A DNA stretch of 64,000 nucleotides from Phycisphaerae bacterium (GTDB lineage Bacteria > Planctomycetota > Phycisphaerae > Phycisphaerales > UBA1924), in NCBI GenBank assembly GCA_022180725.1, contig BQMO01000009.1, forward strand, positions 167,322-231,321, read 5' to 3'. Within the stretch, counting starts at the first letter, position 1. Every line of letters starts with the position of its first letter. Of this stretch, positions 55,414 through 64,000 are shown piece after piece. A program made the position numbers and the translations under genes. Below the pieces are notes generated by a model. It searched no databases. It saw only the letters and a program-made list of their open reading frames with translations, and was not told the DNA's origin.

Positions 55414-57228
55414 TCAGCAAAGCACCAGCGCGCAGCGGAGTATCTTGTACGGATTGGTCTCCGGGTCGTCCTCCTCGGAGCCGTCCAAGCCGTCAAAGAC
55501 CGGGCCGTAGTGGGTCAGGACGATGGTCTCGCGTTCGCCGCCGCCGTGCGACGCAGGCCAGGTGCGAAGCACCGTGGTGGTCTCCTCGCAGCCGTACCCA
55601 TCAGGAGAATAACGCGGCGTGCAGGCCGTCTTGTGCAGGTAGTACGGCACCAGACCCACGGCGAAGTGACCGAAGACTTCGTAGTCGATCGCGTCGTAGT
55701 ACGGCAGAGTGTCGAGCGCGGCCCACGGCTCGATGAAATCGTAGTAAAATGCGTCTGTGGGCCAGCAGACGCTGGGCGTGGAGCAGTCGTTGTAGTTCGC
55801 GTTGATGATGATCTGCCCCTCGAACAGCGCGCTCGCGCCGAGGTAAAGATCGGCGCCGCAGTAGTCGCCGATGACAAAGACGCCGTCGCCGCAGATCTCG
55901 TTGCCCTCGTTCGAGGGGTCGTCCCACCCGAAACTGCCGTGGACCTCGATGCGGTCGAAGTCCAGAAGGGCCATGTCGAGTTGCATCCCACCGCGCGCGG
56001 TGATGGTGCCGACCTCGGGGGCGGCGAGCAGGCCGGAAATCACCGACAACGAAGAGCCTTCTGGTGGGCCGCCGAGAATCTCGTCGATGCGCCCGCCGAT
56101 GAAGAGCACTTCCGGGCCGGAACGCAGATCGTCGCGAGCGAACCCCAGCGTAGACTCGATGCGCCCGACATCGCCGTGCACACTGCCGAGCACGATCTCG
56201 CCCCCGGGGCCAGAGCGAATGACCGTGCCGTCCACGAGAATCTCGGTCACGTCGCCGTCGGCGGTGATGGAGGCACTGAGGGTGCCGCCGATCTCGACCT
56301 TGGAGCCTGCGAGGAACTCGCCTGTGACGTGGATGGCCCGAAAGACGTTGCCGCCGAACGAGAGGATCCCGTCGAGGTCGCCGTCGATGGTGATGCCGGG
56401 GGTGTTGACCGTTTGGCCGCCGAGCGTGGCCAAGTTGGAGCCGGTCAAGGAACCGGTAAACGAATCACACTCGATGGAGTTGAAATCGCCGGAACCGCCG
56501 GTGCTGGCCGCGATGTCGGCGGCGATGTCGCCCGCCTGAATGGTGTCGATGCCGTCACGGGCGTAGATGCCAGGAGAGGCGGCGATGACGATGTCGCCGG
56601 CGCAGTCGAGTACTTGCAGTTTGCCACCGACAAGCACAGCGCCCGCCAGCGTCCCGGATTCCACTTCGATGCTGACGAGATCACCGCCCGTCGTCGTGTC
56701 GCCCGATGTGATGGTGCCTGCGGATGTGGTTGAGCCAAGTTGCAGGCGACCGATCGCCGTGCCGCTCACCGGGGCGGCGGAAATGGCCCCCGAGACCTGT
56801 CCGTGGACTTCGAGACGCACGATTGAGGTGGGGTTGATCGCGCCCGTGAGATTGCCCGCGATGGCTCCCGAGAGGCGGGCGTTGAACGGGAACGACACGC
56901 CGCCCCAGTTCTGAGCAGCGTTTGATAGATTAACATCGCGGTCTGTGTTCAGTGCGCCGGACCCGATCACCACATCCACGGTACCAACGGATGTGCTGCC
57001 CGAGAAGGAAATCGTGCCGATGCTCGCCAGCCCGCCCGTCGAATACATATTGATCCGGCTGGTCGTTGAGATGAGGGGGATCGTGAATGACGCGCCCGAC
57101 GAATGAGTGTTCTGCGAATTCATGGTCCCTCCGGACCACGTCTCCACGACGAGGGATTGAGCGGACGCGACGCTACCCGCGAGCGCAACCAGAAGAGCGC
57201 ACGACAGACCGACGGTGCTTCTCCGCAT
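55414..57228 (-). CDS. Secreted repeat-rich beta-solenoid-like protein
   Basis: 604 residues to the TGA. AAGGGAG precedes the ATG at 57228. Signal peptide MRRSTVGLSCALLVALAGSVASAQ. Most of the protein consists of short repeats with alternating hydrophobic residues and Gly/Asp (GDIVIAASPGIYARDGIDTIQ, ITIDGDLDGILSFGGNVFRAI), suggesting a beta-solenoid or bactofilin-like stack. The last 100 residues differ: CSTPSVCWPTDAFYYDF and NPYKILRCALVLC, then TGA. The following 106 codons are in frame. It is likely surface-exposed or extracellular; the function is unknown. Confidence 0.75.
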   Translation of the reverse strand: MRRSTVGLSCALLVALAGSVASAQSLVVETWSGGTMNSQNTHSSGASFTIPLISTTSRINMYSTGGLASIGTISFSGSTSVGTVDVVIGSGALNTDRDVNLSNAAQNWGGVSFPFNARLSGAIAGNLTGAINPTSIVRLEVHGQVSGAISAAPVSGTAIGRLQLGSTTSAGTITSGDTTTGGDLVSIEVESGTLAGAVLVGGKLQVLDCAGDIVIAASPGIYARDGIDTIQAGDIAADIAASTGGSGDFNSIECDSFTGSLTGSNLATLGGQTVNTPGITIDGDLDGILSFGGNVFRAIHVTGEFLAGSKVEIGGTLSASITADGDVTEILVDGTVIRSGPGGEIVLGSVHGDVGRIESTLGFARDDLRSGPEVLFIGGRIDEILGGPPEGSSLSVISGLLAAPEVGTITARGGMQLDMALLDFDRIEVHGSFGWDDPSNEGNEICGDGVFVIGDYCGADLYLGASALFEGQIIINANYNDCSTPSVCWPTDAFYYDFIEPWAALDTLPYYDAIDYEVFGHFAVGLVPYYLHKTACTPRYSPDGYGCEETTTVLRTWPASHGGGERETIVLTHYGPVFDGLDGSEEDDPETNPYKILRCALVLC

Positions 57229-57394
57229 GACGAGACTCCCTTCGTTTGCTGACAAACGACTCGCCGTACGTTCCACCCAGCGCGCGAGCCACATAGCCGA
57301 CGCGCTTGGTGTGCATGGTGTACAGATGACCGTCCGGCAAGTTTCAGAAATTCGCCACCGTTCGCAAGAAACTTACAAGCCAAGCAGCCGCAGG

Positions 57395-58507
57395 CTATAC
57401 GGAATGGGGGGCGCGTCTTCGCCGAACAAGAAGTACGCCGTTCAAGAGGAGTGCAGTCCCGACAGATGGTGGTGAAGGGACTGTTGATGCCAGTCTAACA
57501 CCCCCGTATGTGAACCGCCTGTGTGGACGATCTTGGCCCCACGAATACGCAACATCCGCACCGGCTCCTTCCGACCCTCGATAGCTGCCGTCGATCCCCC
57601 TATTCATCTCACCGTCGACCACACGAATCGATTCAAGCCACTCCTTCGTCCCACCGGCGGCATCCAGCAACCCAAACGGCGTCGTCACCTGCGGATACGC
57701 ACCGAGCGGAATCAGATAATGCCCGTCGTTCGGGAGCGTGAACCCGGAGTTTGCCATCCCCGTGCCATCCCCGCCGAAACTCGGCGGCGGGCCGTAGATC
57801 AACTCCGTGTCCGTGCCGTTGGGCTGCTGCCACCAGCGGCCAAGGCCGCCGTTCGCCAGCGGGTCGTAATGCACCGCCTTTATCCACTCATCCAGCGTTG
57901 GAATCCAGTACGTCGCCCCCGGGCTGTGGACCTGCTGGTCGTTCCACGTCGGGAAGGCCGGTGTCGGCGTGAAGGTCGTCACGTCATACGCGCCGTCCAT
58001 AAACGCCGTGGTGCTTGTTGCTTTCTCGTTGGTCAGCCAGTTGCACAACACCGCGGCCTGCCGCCACGACAGCCCGCCCACCGGGCGCATGGCCGCGTTC
58101 GGGTCGGAGGGGTCCACCTTCCACTTCGTCCCCGGCCCGGTGTACGCCGTGTCCACCACCGCGCCCCACAGCAAGGGCGGCGCCCACCACGATTGGCCCA
58201 CAAATGGCAGCGGATCAGGCCTCGCCGTCGCGGCATTGAAGAACTCAACCGCCTGTGCGGTCGTCAACTCCGTGCGTGCCATGCGGTACTCATAATCCAC
58301 CGCGCCCCGCCCGGCAACGAGGTTGAACGGGTCCGGCCCGTCGTACGCCCGATTCCCCGCCGCGCCGATGGTCACCCAGTCGTACCCATCAGGCCCGGGC
58401 TGCGCATGGGCAGTTCCTGACACGAAAGCACCGAACCCTACCGCCATGCAAACAGCCCACGGCCCGAGAACCGCGCGCACCGACCCCATCCGCCATGAAG
58501 CGTTCAT
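57395..58507 (-). CDS. Secreted formylglycine-generating-enzyme-like (SUMF1-fold) protein with PEP-CTERM-like tail
   Basis: 370 residues. Start MNASWRMGSV at 58507, then a signal peptide ending near TAHAQ. The body has the FGE-sulfatase fold: YEYRMARTELTTAQAVEFFN, VGGLSWRQAAVLCNWL, YWIPTLDEWIKAVHYDP and the GGTKEWLE motif with Gly-Gly-x-x-Glu-Trp. The ending VPSPPSVGTALLLNGVLLVRRRR is a PEP-CTERM-like sorting tail. The paired active-site cysteines of true sulfatase activators are not evident, so it is probably a structural relative rather than an activator. Confidence 0.82.
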   Translation of the reverse strand: MNASWRMGSVRAVLGPWAVCMAVGFGAFVSGTAHAQPGPDGYDWVTIGAAGNRAYDGPDPFNLVAGRGAVDYEYRMARTELTTAQAVEFFNAATARPDPLPFVGQSWWAPPLLWGAVVDTAYTGPGTKWKVDPSDPNAAMRPVGGLSWRQAAVLCNWLTNEKATSTTAFMDGAYDVTTFTPTPAFPTWNDQQVHSPGATYWIPTLDEWIKAVHYDPLANGGLGRWWQQPNGTDTELIYGPPPSFGGDGTGMANSGFTLPNDGHYLIPLGAYPQVTTPFGLLDAAGGTKEWLESIRVVDGEMNRGIDGSYRGSEGAGADVAYSWGQDRPHRRFTYGGVRLASTVPSPPSVGTALLLNGVLLVRRRRAPHSV

Positions 58508-58596
58508 GGCTTGAATATGCACCACATCCGGTGTTCGTGCCACCAAACTTGCCAGAGTAACGGTGTTTTCGAGCCGATTTCACGCCCAGCGACGCC

Positions 58597-59139
58597 CTAA
58601 TGCCCGCCCTTCCCCGCCTTCACCTCTGCCAGCACCGCCACCATCCGCTCAGGGGTCAATCGCTCGTGCAGGTGCTCGTTCACCAGCGCGACCGGGGCCG
58701 TGTCGCAACTCCCCAGGCACTCCAACTCCACAAGCGTGAACATTCCGTCGTCGGTCGTCTCGCCGACATCAATCCCCAGCGCATCCTTCACGGCCTGCGT
58801 CACCTTCTCATGCCCGCAGAACTCGCACGCGATCGACCGGCACACCTGCACCACATACTTACCGCGAGGGCGGAGCGAGTATTCCTCGTAGAAACTCGCC
58901 GTGTCGATCACGTCCGACGGCGCGATCTTCAGGAAGGCCGCCACCTCCAGCATCGCCTGGTGCGGCACCCACCCGTACTCGTGCTGAATCATGTGCAACG
59001 CGGGCAGCAGCGCGCCCAGTGACTTCTCGTACCGCGGCAGGACGCGCTTCGTCAGGTCGTCCTTCATCGCCGCCGTCAGGTACGGCTGGTCGCGGCGTTC
59101 AACCTTCTGCGACGCGGAGTTCTTGGTGATCCAGGCCAT
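58597..59139 (-). CDS. nuoE: NADH-quinone oxidoreductase subunit E
   Basis: 180 residues, the 2Fe-2S subunit of the NADH-binding arm. The cluster ligands are in CRSIAC and ECLGSC, the family C-x4-C and C-x3-C pairs, followed by DTAPVALVN. The N-terminal part LLPALHMIQHEYGWVPHQAM is standard. It is about 39 kb from nuoF, with unrelated genes around it, though the two normally sit together. Confidence 0.95.
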   Translation of the reverse strand: MAWITKNSASQKVERRDQPYLTAAMKDDLTKRVLPRYEKSLGALLPALHMIQHEYGWVPHQAMLEVAAFLKIAPSDVIDTASFYEEYSLRPRGKYVVQVCRSIACEFCGHEKVTQAVKDALGIDVGETTDDGMFTLVELECLGSCDTAPVALVNEHLHERLTPERMVAVLAEVKAGKGGH

Positions 59140-59193
59140 ACGGGTGGTGCTCCGGTGGGCCGGATCGTAGGGGAGCGGACCACCAACCGGCGA

Positions 59194-60018
59194 CTACTTG
59201 GCGGGCTTGGGCTGGGCGAAGACCCCGGGCGAGTAGGGCAGGCCCTTGAGATCGCCCGGCTGCTCGCGGTGCGGAACAAGACCCTTGGCCGGCCCGAGTC
59301 GCGTGATGCTCCCGCGGGCCTTGGTCTCGGGCGCGTGCTCGATGAGCGGCGCAAACTCTTCGGGCGGCTTGGGCTGGCTCCCCCAAGTGATGCACTGCAC
59401 CGGCTTGCCGTCGGGGTCGGTCAGCAGCACGCAATCGCCCGTGTTCGAGAACGCCGCGTAGGGCGAGGTAATCTGCATGGAGAGCCGGATCGGCTCGGGT
59501 GGACCGTCGGCGGGCACGGCGGCCTTGCGCGGCTGTTCGTCCCCCGTGCTCTTCTTCGGCGTCTCGTCCCCCGTGTAGCCGTTGAACACCACCACCACCT
59601 GCCCGGGCTGGAGCGTCACGTCGGGGAACACGAACCGCACGCGGGAATCGTCGTCCGCGACGCGCTCGGGCTTGGGCGGCGCATCGCGCTTCGGCGGGGC
59701 GTTGCCCGCCGGCTCACGCTTCGCCGGCGTCTCGCTCGGCGTCGTCGGGCGGCGCGTGTTCTTCCCGTCGGTCAGCACGTAGCCCTTGAGCGAGATCGGG
59801 CGGTCGTGCGGGTTGACGAGTTCGACAAACTCATCGCCCGTCGCCGATCGCAGGCCGTCGCCGTCCGCGTCCCCCTCGGCCCCGGGGGGCACGTTGTAGA
59901 GCACTTCGGTGATGAGGGGGTGCGGAAAGGGGACGAGGGCCTTCGTTGGCGCGGGCGCGGCGGCGGGTTGCGGCTGGGGCTGAACGAATGCGAGCATGAC
60001 GACCGCGGGTAGGACCAT
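59194..60018 (-). CDS. Exported lamin-tail-domain (LTD) protein
   Basis: 274 residues from ATG 60018, which has GGGAG about nine bases upstream; a GTG at 60033 is an alternative. MVLPAVVMLAFVQPQ is a signal peptide. The LTD domain shows LITEVLYNVPPGAEGDADGDG, DEFVELVNPHDRPISLKGY and VTLQPGQVVVVFNGYTGD, interrupted by a Pro/Lys/Glu-rich insert at about 95-130. The domain is usually an extracellular adhesive or nucleic-acid-associated module. It is close downstream of nuoE's promoter side with no functional link evident. Confidence 0.78.
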   Translation of the reverse strand: MVLPAVVMLAFVQPQPQPAAAPAPTKALVPFPHPLITEVLYNVPPGAEGDADGDGLRSATGDEFVELVNPHDRPISLKGYVLTDGKNTRRPTTPSETPAKREPAGNAPPKRDAPPKPERVADDDSRVRFVFPDVTLQPGQVVVVFNGYTGDETPKKSTGDEQPRKAAVPADGPPEPIRLSMQITSPYAAFSNTGDCVLLTDPDGKPVQCITWGSQPKPPEEFAPLIEHAPETKARGSITRLGPAKGLVPHREQPGDLKGLPYSPGVFAQPKPAK

Positions 60019-60057
60019 GATGAACACTCCCACGCCGTCCGTGGCGAAGCCGGGATT

Positions 60058-61341
60058 TTACCGGGTTTCCTCACGCGGGGGCAAGGGGCATTTCAGCGCG
60101 ACGATCAGCCCGGGGATGTAGAGCAGCCCCACCCAGAAGATGGCCTTGTGCGGCCCGCCGGCGTGGGCCGTGATCCACGCTCCGCACAACGCCCCCACCC
60201 CCGAGAAGAGCCGCCCGGCGTTGTAGGTGAAGCCGGCCCCGAGGGTGCGCACCAACACGGGGAAGAGCGGCGGGATGTACATCGGGAACATGCCGAACAG
60301 CCCGAGCGAGAAGAACGCCGCCGAGCACGCCATCCAATACACCGACCCCTTCGTCGCCGGGTTGTAGAACCCGATGAGGAACGAGGCCATGGCCCCGAGG
60401 ATCATGATGGTGAACGACGCACGATACCCCAGCCACTTGGCGAGGTAGGTGCCCGCGAAGTTGCCGACGATGTTGACGACGAAGAAGGCGATGCTGACGT
60501 TGGCGGCGAACTCCACCGCCGCGCCCTTCCGGGCCGCCTCCGCCGCCGCCACTTCCGGAATGGCCGCCGCCACCTGCGGCATGTAGAACAGGAACGCCCA
60601 CACCGTCGTCAGCGCGATGCTCGTGAGCGCCGTCAGCATGAGCGTGGTCTTGGCCAGCCCGGGTCCGAACAGCGCCGACATCGGCGGGGGCTTCTGCTCC
60701 CTGGCGGCGGCGGCCCAGCCCTCCGGTTCGGGCACGGCCTTGCGGATCCACAGCACCACGAACGCCGGCAACACCCCGACGATGAACACCCACCGCGGAT
60801 CGAACTGCGACATCCACCGCGAGGTGAGCACCGCGAGGATGCACCCGACCATGTAGCCCGACTGCAACGCCGCGCTCGCCCATGTCTTGTGCCGCGCGGG
60901 CAGTGTCTCGCTCACCAACGAGCACCCCGCGGCCCACTCGCCCCCGATGCCCAGGGCCGCGATGAACCGGAAGACGAGCAGGTGCCACCACTCGGTGGCG
61001 AAGCACGCGAGGCCCGTGAAGACCGCGTAGGTCAGGATGGTGAGCGTCAGCGTGCGGGCGCGCCCGAAGCGGTCCCCGAGGCGCCCGAAGATGGCCCCGC
61101 CCAGCGCCCACCCGACGAGGAACGCGGCCTGGATGATCCCGGCCTTCTCGTCCACCGACGACGCCGGCACCGCCGCCAACGCCTCGGGCGAGTTTCCATC
61201 GGCCAGCAACTGGCGGACAAACTTCTTCGCCACCATCACGTAGAGGTACCCGTCCAGCCCGTCGAACGCCCAGCCGAGCCACGCGGCCAGCAAGGCACGC
61301 CACTGGGTGGGGGTGATTCTCCCGGTTCCCGCGTCGATCAT
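60058..61341 (-). CDS. Major facilitator superfamily transporter
   Basis: 427 residues with about twelve membrane helices. Family A-like motif GRLGDRFGRARTL follows helix 2, and the AAWLGWAFDGLDGYLY start and IGGEWAAGCSLVSETLPARHKT are typical of the sugar/sialate or aromatic-acid MFS subfamily. The substrate cannot be named. Start 61341 (MIDAGTGRITPTQWRALL) begins the conserved part. Confidence 0.88.
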   Translation of the reverse strand: MIDAGTGRITPTQWRALLAAWLGWAFDGLDGYLYVMVAKKFVRQLLADGNSPEALAAVPASSVDEKAGIIQAAFLVGWALGGAIFGRLGDRFGRARTLTLTILTYAVFTGLACFATEWWHLLVFRFIAALGIGGEWAAGCSLVSETLPARHKTWASAALQSGYMVGCILAVLTSRWMSQFDPRWVFIVGVLPAFVVLWIRKAVPEPEGWAAAAREQKPPPMSALFGPGLAKTTLMLTALTSIALTTVWAFLFYMPQVAAAIPEVAAAEAARKGAAVEFAANVSIAFFVVNIVGNFAGTYLAKWLGYRASFTIMILGAMASFLIGFYNPATKGSVYWMACSAAFFSLGLFGMFPMYIPPLFPVLVRTLGAGFTYNAGRLFSGVGALCGAWITAHAGGPHKAIFWVGLLYIPGLIVALKCPLPPREETR

Positions 61342-61375
61342 GGGTGGAGAGAGTACCCGAAAGTGCCTCGCTGCG

Positions 61376-63883
61376 TCATGGCGTGTTGGTCGCGTACGAC
61401 GCTTCAAACGCCGCAACGTCCTCGCCGTCGAGTTGGTTATCCGAGTTCACGTCGGCCAGTGTGTTGTCGCGTATCAGCGCCGCCACGAAAAGGTTGAAGT
61501 CCTCCGGGCTGACCGACCCATCCGCGTTCAGGTCGGCGGCCGCGAAGCCCTCGCCTTCATCCTCCGGGTCGCCGCACGCGACGCACTCCCAGTACGGGAT
61601 CATCTGTGCCAAGTCATGCTTCGTCGTGAAGTCGTTCGACGGATCGAGCATCCGGATCCGCATCAGCGCCGTGCCGTCTTGCTCGATATATGCCTGCCAG
61701 TTCGGGAGCGGAAACGTGTTGCGGAACGATCCGTCGGGCGTCACGACGTCGAACGCGTACTCCGGAACCCATGACTGCGTGAGCGCGGGCGGGTCACCCG
61801 TCTCGTCCCACCGAGCGAACTCCACCACGCCGTGCGTCTGGGCTGTCGCGCCGACGACTTTCCCCTCGATAATCACCTCGTACTTCAGCACCGTGCACCC
61901 GTTATCTGGGCACTGATACGTCGGCGCGGGCGGATGATCGCGCAGCCCCTCAAATGTCACCCGCAGGCACGTCCCGAGCATCGACGACCACACCGCGGGG
62001 ACGAGGTCCGCCGTGTAATCGTCGTGTGTGGTCGGGTCGCGCAGCGTGAACTCCACCATTGGCGGTTCAAGATTGTCGTTCGGATCCGCCTGCTCGCACC
62101 CCATCGGCTTGATATCGGTCACCTTCGCGCAGTACACCCGCGTCATCAGGTCCATCGTGTGAAGCCACGCGGCCTCCTGCGCCGGCACCGTGCCCGCCGC
62201 CGACCATTGAAGCAACTCGCCCACGTTCTTCCCCCGCAGCATCGCGAACAGCGCCCGCTGCGCGGCCTCGTCTGTGTAATACGCGATCGGATCGTTGGGG
62301 AGTTGCTCCAAGTCACCCACGAACTGCGGTACCCAAGGCACGAGCCGCGTCTGCCGCCCGCCCCCGTACGAGTTGATGATCGACTCCACCGTGTGCCGGT
62401 TCAGCCGGATCGTCGTCTGCGAGATCGTCTCCAGGTCGTCCGGGTCCGCGGACCACAGGTTGTGCTGGCGATGCCCGATGACGCCGGTGGGGATCGTGCA
62501 GTTGTACAGCCCCGCGTACTGCGAACAGTTCAGCGGGTACAGGAACGGGCAATCCGCCGTGCCCGTGCTCCGCTGCTCGATCCCCGCCCACAGGTCGTAG
62601 TTGCCGTTGTTCACCGGGTGCCGCGTGTACGGCGGGGCCACGGCCGCCGGGCTGGGATCAATCACGCACCGCTTCAACGTGTTCGACACCGTCATCCCGT
62701 TCGTGTACGGCGGGGGCGTCTGGTTCCAGTCCACATACCACCCCGTCGTGTCGGTCTCCCCGTCCACGCTCGACATGTCCCAGTTGCCGTACCGCACGCC
62801 CGTCCAGGCCTGCTTCAGGACGCTGTAGCACGAGTTGCGGAGTATCTCCTCCGCCGCCTTCGCCCAGATGTTCATCCACCAGAGCATCGCGGCTCGGTTT
62901 GTCGGTGCGTCGGCACGAATGAGGGGGTTGAACGCGGACTCAGGATCGTTCACATCCCAGCCGTGCCGCGTAGCCTCGGCCGCGAACAACTGCTGGAGGG
63001 TCATGCCCGTGGTGCTGGCGAAGCCGTGCGGCGTGCCGGGCGTGTTGAGTTCAGAGTCCGCCGGGGGCACCCACCCGGGCGAGCCGGGTACTTTCCAAGT
63101 GTCCCAGATGGAGCCGCTGACGCCGTGCTGCGTGGCAAGGTGGTGCGGGATAAACACGCCATTCCTAGCCGCGACGAGGAAAATGTGCGGCTCGGTATCC
63201 AGATAAAATCGCCAGGTGTTCGGGCGCGGCAGGTTGCTGTTGCCCGCCACACGCACATTCACGCGGGCGACGAACGCCTGCATCCATGCCTTCAACTCGG
63301 ACGCGCCCGTCGCGTTGACGGTAAACGGGTGCCGCCATGCCCTAGCGTCCATCTGCTGGTTGTCGCCGCACTGCATGGGGAAGCGAAGGATCTCCGGGAA
63401 TGGCTTGTCGTGGAACGACGCCGGCGTCACGCCGGGCAGGGCATCGGTCTCGGGTCGGAAGAACCCCAAAGGCGGCAAGAAGCGAGGGCCTTGCGGCAGT
63501 TGGGGATCGGGTGGAGGGCAGAACGTCGCCGGGGCGACCCATTCGGGCTGGGATTGATGCGCGTCATGGCCGAGTCCGCGAAGCACGACGCACACCGTGT
63601 CGTTGGAAATCCGCCCTGCGGCCTTGTTGACGAGAATCATGTCGCAGACGAGGTTGGCCGCGTTCTCGGGTGTGGGGTTGTTCTGATACGGGAAGTAGTC
63701 CGACGCGACGTGAACATTGACCGCCTGCATGGCGGCGAAGCGCGGATCGTTCGGCACATTGGTGCCCTGATTTTGCCACATCAGGTTGAGCGGCACAATC
63801 CGCTCCGGCATCGGGCCTTGGGCAAGGGCCGAACATGCCGCGAGCGACGGGAGAGACAAGAACACCGTCCGAGTGATCGACAT
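61376..63883 (-). CDS. Large secreted protein with dockerin-like C terminus
   Basis: 835 residues. GGAG eight bases before ATG 63883; signal peptide MSITRTVFLSLPSLAACSALAQ. The central part reads like a hydrolase-type barrel (FYLDTEPHIFLVAARNGVF, YGNWDMSSVDGETDTTGW), but I do not recognise a catalytic motif. Near the end a beta domain precedes the tail ADLNADGSVSPEDFNLFVAAL, DVNSDNQLDGEDVAAF, two Ca-binding-like dockerin repeats. It has an unusual promoter with a G16 spacer directly upstream (63924-63955). Confidence 0.77.
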   Translation of the reverse strand: MSITRTVFLSLPSLAACSALAQGPMPERIVPLNLMWQNQGTNVPNDPRFAAMQAVNVHVASDYFPYQNNPTPENAANLVCDMILVNKAAGRISNDTVCVVLRGLGHDAHQSQPEWVAPATFCPPPDPQLPQGPRFLPPLGFFRPETDALPGVTPASFHDKPFPEILRFPMQCGDNQQMDARAWRHPFTVNATGASELKAWMQAFVARVNVRVAGNSNLPRPNTWRFYLDTEPHIFLVAARNGVFIPHHLATQHGVSGSIWDTWKVPGSPGWVPPADSELNTPGTPHGFASTTGMTLQQLFAAEATRHGWDVNDPESAFNPLIRADAPTNRAAMLWWMNIWAKAAEEILRNSCYSVLKQAWTGVRYGNWDMSSVDGETDTTGWYVDWNQTPPPYTNGMTVSNTLKRCVIDPSPAAVAPPYTRHPVNNGNYDLWAGIEQRSTGTADCPFLYPLNCSQYAGLYNCTIPTGVIGHRQHNLWSADPDDLETISQTTIRLNRHTVESIINSYGGGRQTRLVPWVPQFVGDLEQLPNDPIAYYTDEAAQRALFAMLRGKNVGELLQWSAAGTVPAQEAAWLHTMDLMTRVYCAKVTDIKPMGCEQADPNDNLEPPMVEFTLRDPTTHDDYTADLVPAVWSSMLGTCLRVTFEGLRDHPPAPTYQCPDNGCTVLKYEVIIEGKVVGATAQTHGVVEFARWDETGDPPALTQSWVPEYAFDVVTPDGSFRNTFPLPNWQAYIEQDGTALMRIRMLDPSNDFTTKHDLAQMIPYWECVACGDPEDEGEGFAAADLNADGSVSPEDFNLFVAALIRDNTLADVNSDNQLDGEDVAAFEASYATNTP

Positions 63884-63923
63884 GATGCGTACTCCATGTG
63901 CCGTGTCCCTCTACGGCATCGAG

Positions 63924-63955
63924 AGTACACCATCCCCCCCCCCCCCCCCTGTCAA
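63924..63955 (-). promoter_or_regulatory. Promoter with a 16-base G tract between -35 and -10
   Basis: On the minus strand: a perfect -35 TTGACA (63955-63950), then 16 consecutive G (63949-63934), ATGG, and a -10 TGTACT (63929-63924) with an extended TG-G. The spacer is 20 bases, 3 more than optimal, so gain or loss of G would set promoter strength. AT-rich sequence lies upstream (63961-64000). The start codon of the 835-residue protein is about 40 bases downstream of the -10. Confidence 0.6.
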
Positions 63956-64000
63956 GGGGTATTTGTGATGAATTTCAGATAGTATCCATAAGTTTCTTCA

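Noticed and set aside
55414..55416. Selenocysteine at the in-frame TGA
   Set aside because: No convincing SECIS hairpin was recognised just downstream; a nonsense change or readthrough is simpler.

Overview
The window is a high-GC bacterial chromosome segment with mostly chromosomal housekeeping content. Several traits point to a planctomycete, most likely of the Phycisphaerae group. There are many large secreted proteins with dockerin-like Asp/Asn-Gly repeats or PEP-CTERM-like tails. There are membrane proteins opening with a zinc ribbon of the CxxCGYDLxGL...CPECG type, TPR proteins fused to an O-GlcNAc-transferase-like domain, and a PP2C/SpoIIE phosphatase. This assignment is inferred from protein style, not from a marker gene.

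Layout. 1-12 kb: a partial secreted protein, an Mrp-type ATPase, two tandem TPR-GT41 proteins, guanylate kinase, a lipid kinase, a secreted methyltransferase-like protein, and an operon of two membrane proteins plus an esterase fused to an NTF2-like domain. 12.2-18.3 kb: a complete type II-C CRISPR-Cas locus. It has a 19-repeat array, cas2, cas1 and cas9 on the minus strand, and a divergent tracrRNA gene upstream of cas9. The tracrRNA has a recognisable promoter and terminator, and its anti-repeat pairs with 34 of 36 repeat bases. 18.3-24 kb: nuoF, a mosaic nuoF pseudogene, and two related secreted fibre-like proteins. 24-26 kb: tRNA-Arg(TCG) and a small operon (outer-membrane barrel, heavy-metal-associated lipoprotein, Cys-rich peptide). 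26-35 kb: leucyl aminopeptidase, HIT protein, DnaB, DinB and a methyltransferase, with a repeat-rich gap at 29 kb. 35.7-37.8 kb: thiC behind a TPP riboswitch. 38-40 kb: two poorly recognised genes of lower GC. 40-47 kb: a UbiA-family transferase, YceI, and a TPR protein/PP2C phosphatase pair. 47-51 kb: metG, coaD and two further genes. 51-55 kb: LptB-like ATPase, two small proteins and prolyl oligopeptidase. 55-64 kb: secreted proteins, nuoE and an MFS transporter.

How the parts work together. The CRISPR locus is self-contained: adaptation (Cas1-Cas2), effector (Cas9), guide array and tracrRNA. The thiC leader couples thiamine pyrophosphate level to thiamine synthesis by covering the thiC ribosome binding site. 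metG, coaD and the two genes after them look like one transcription unit. nuoE and nuoF of complex I lie about 39 kb apart rather than together.

Most notable observations: the tracrRNA gene; a 16-base G tract placed exactly between the -35 and -10 boxes of a large secreted protein (a candidate phase-variable promoter at the window edge); interspersed palindromic repeats, one forming the variable arm of the TPP riboswitch and another read in frame inside thiC; the mosaic nuoF pseudogene; and a secreted protein gene split by a single in-frame TGA. All calls rest on reading the sequence; no database search was possible.
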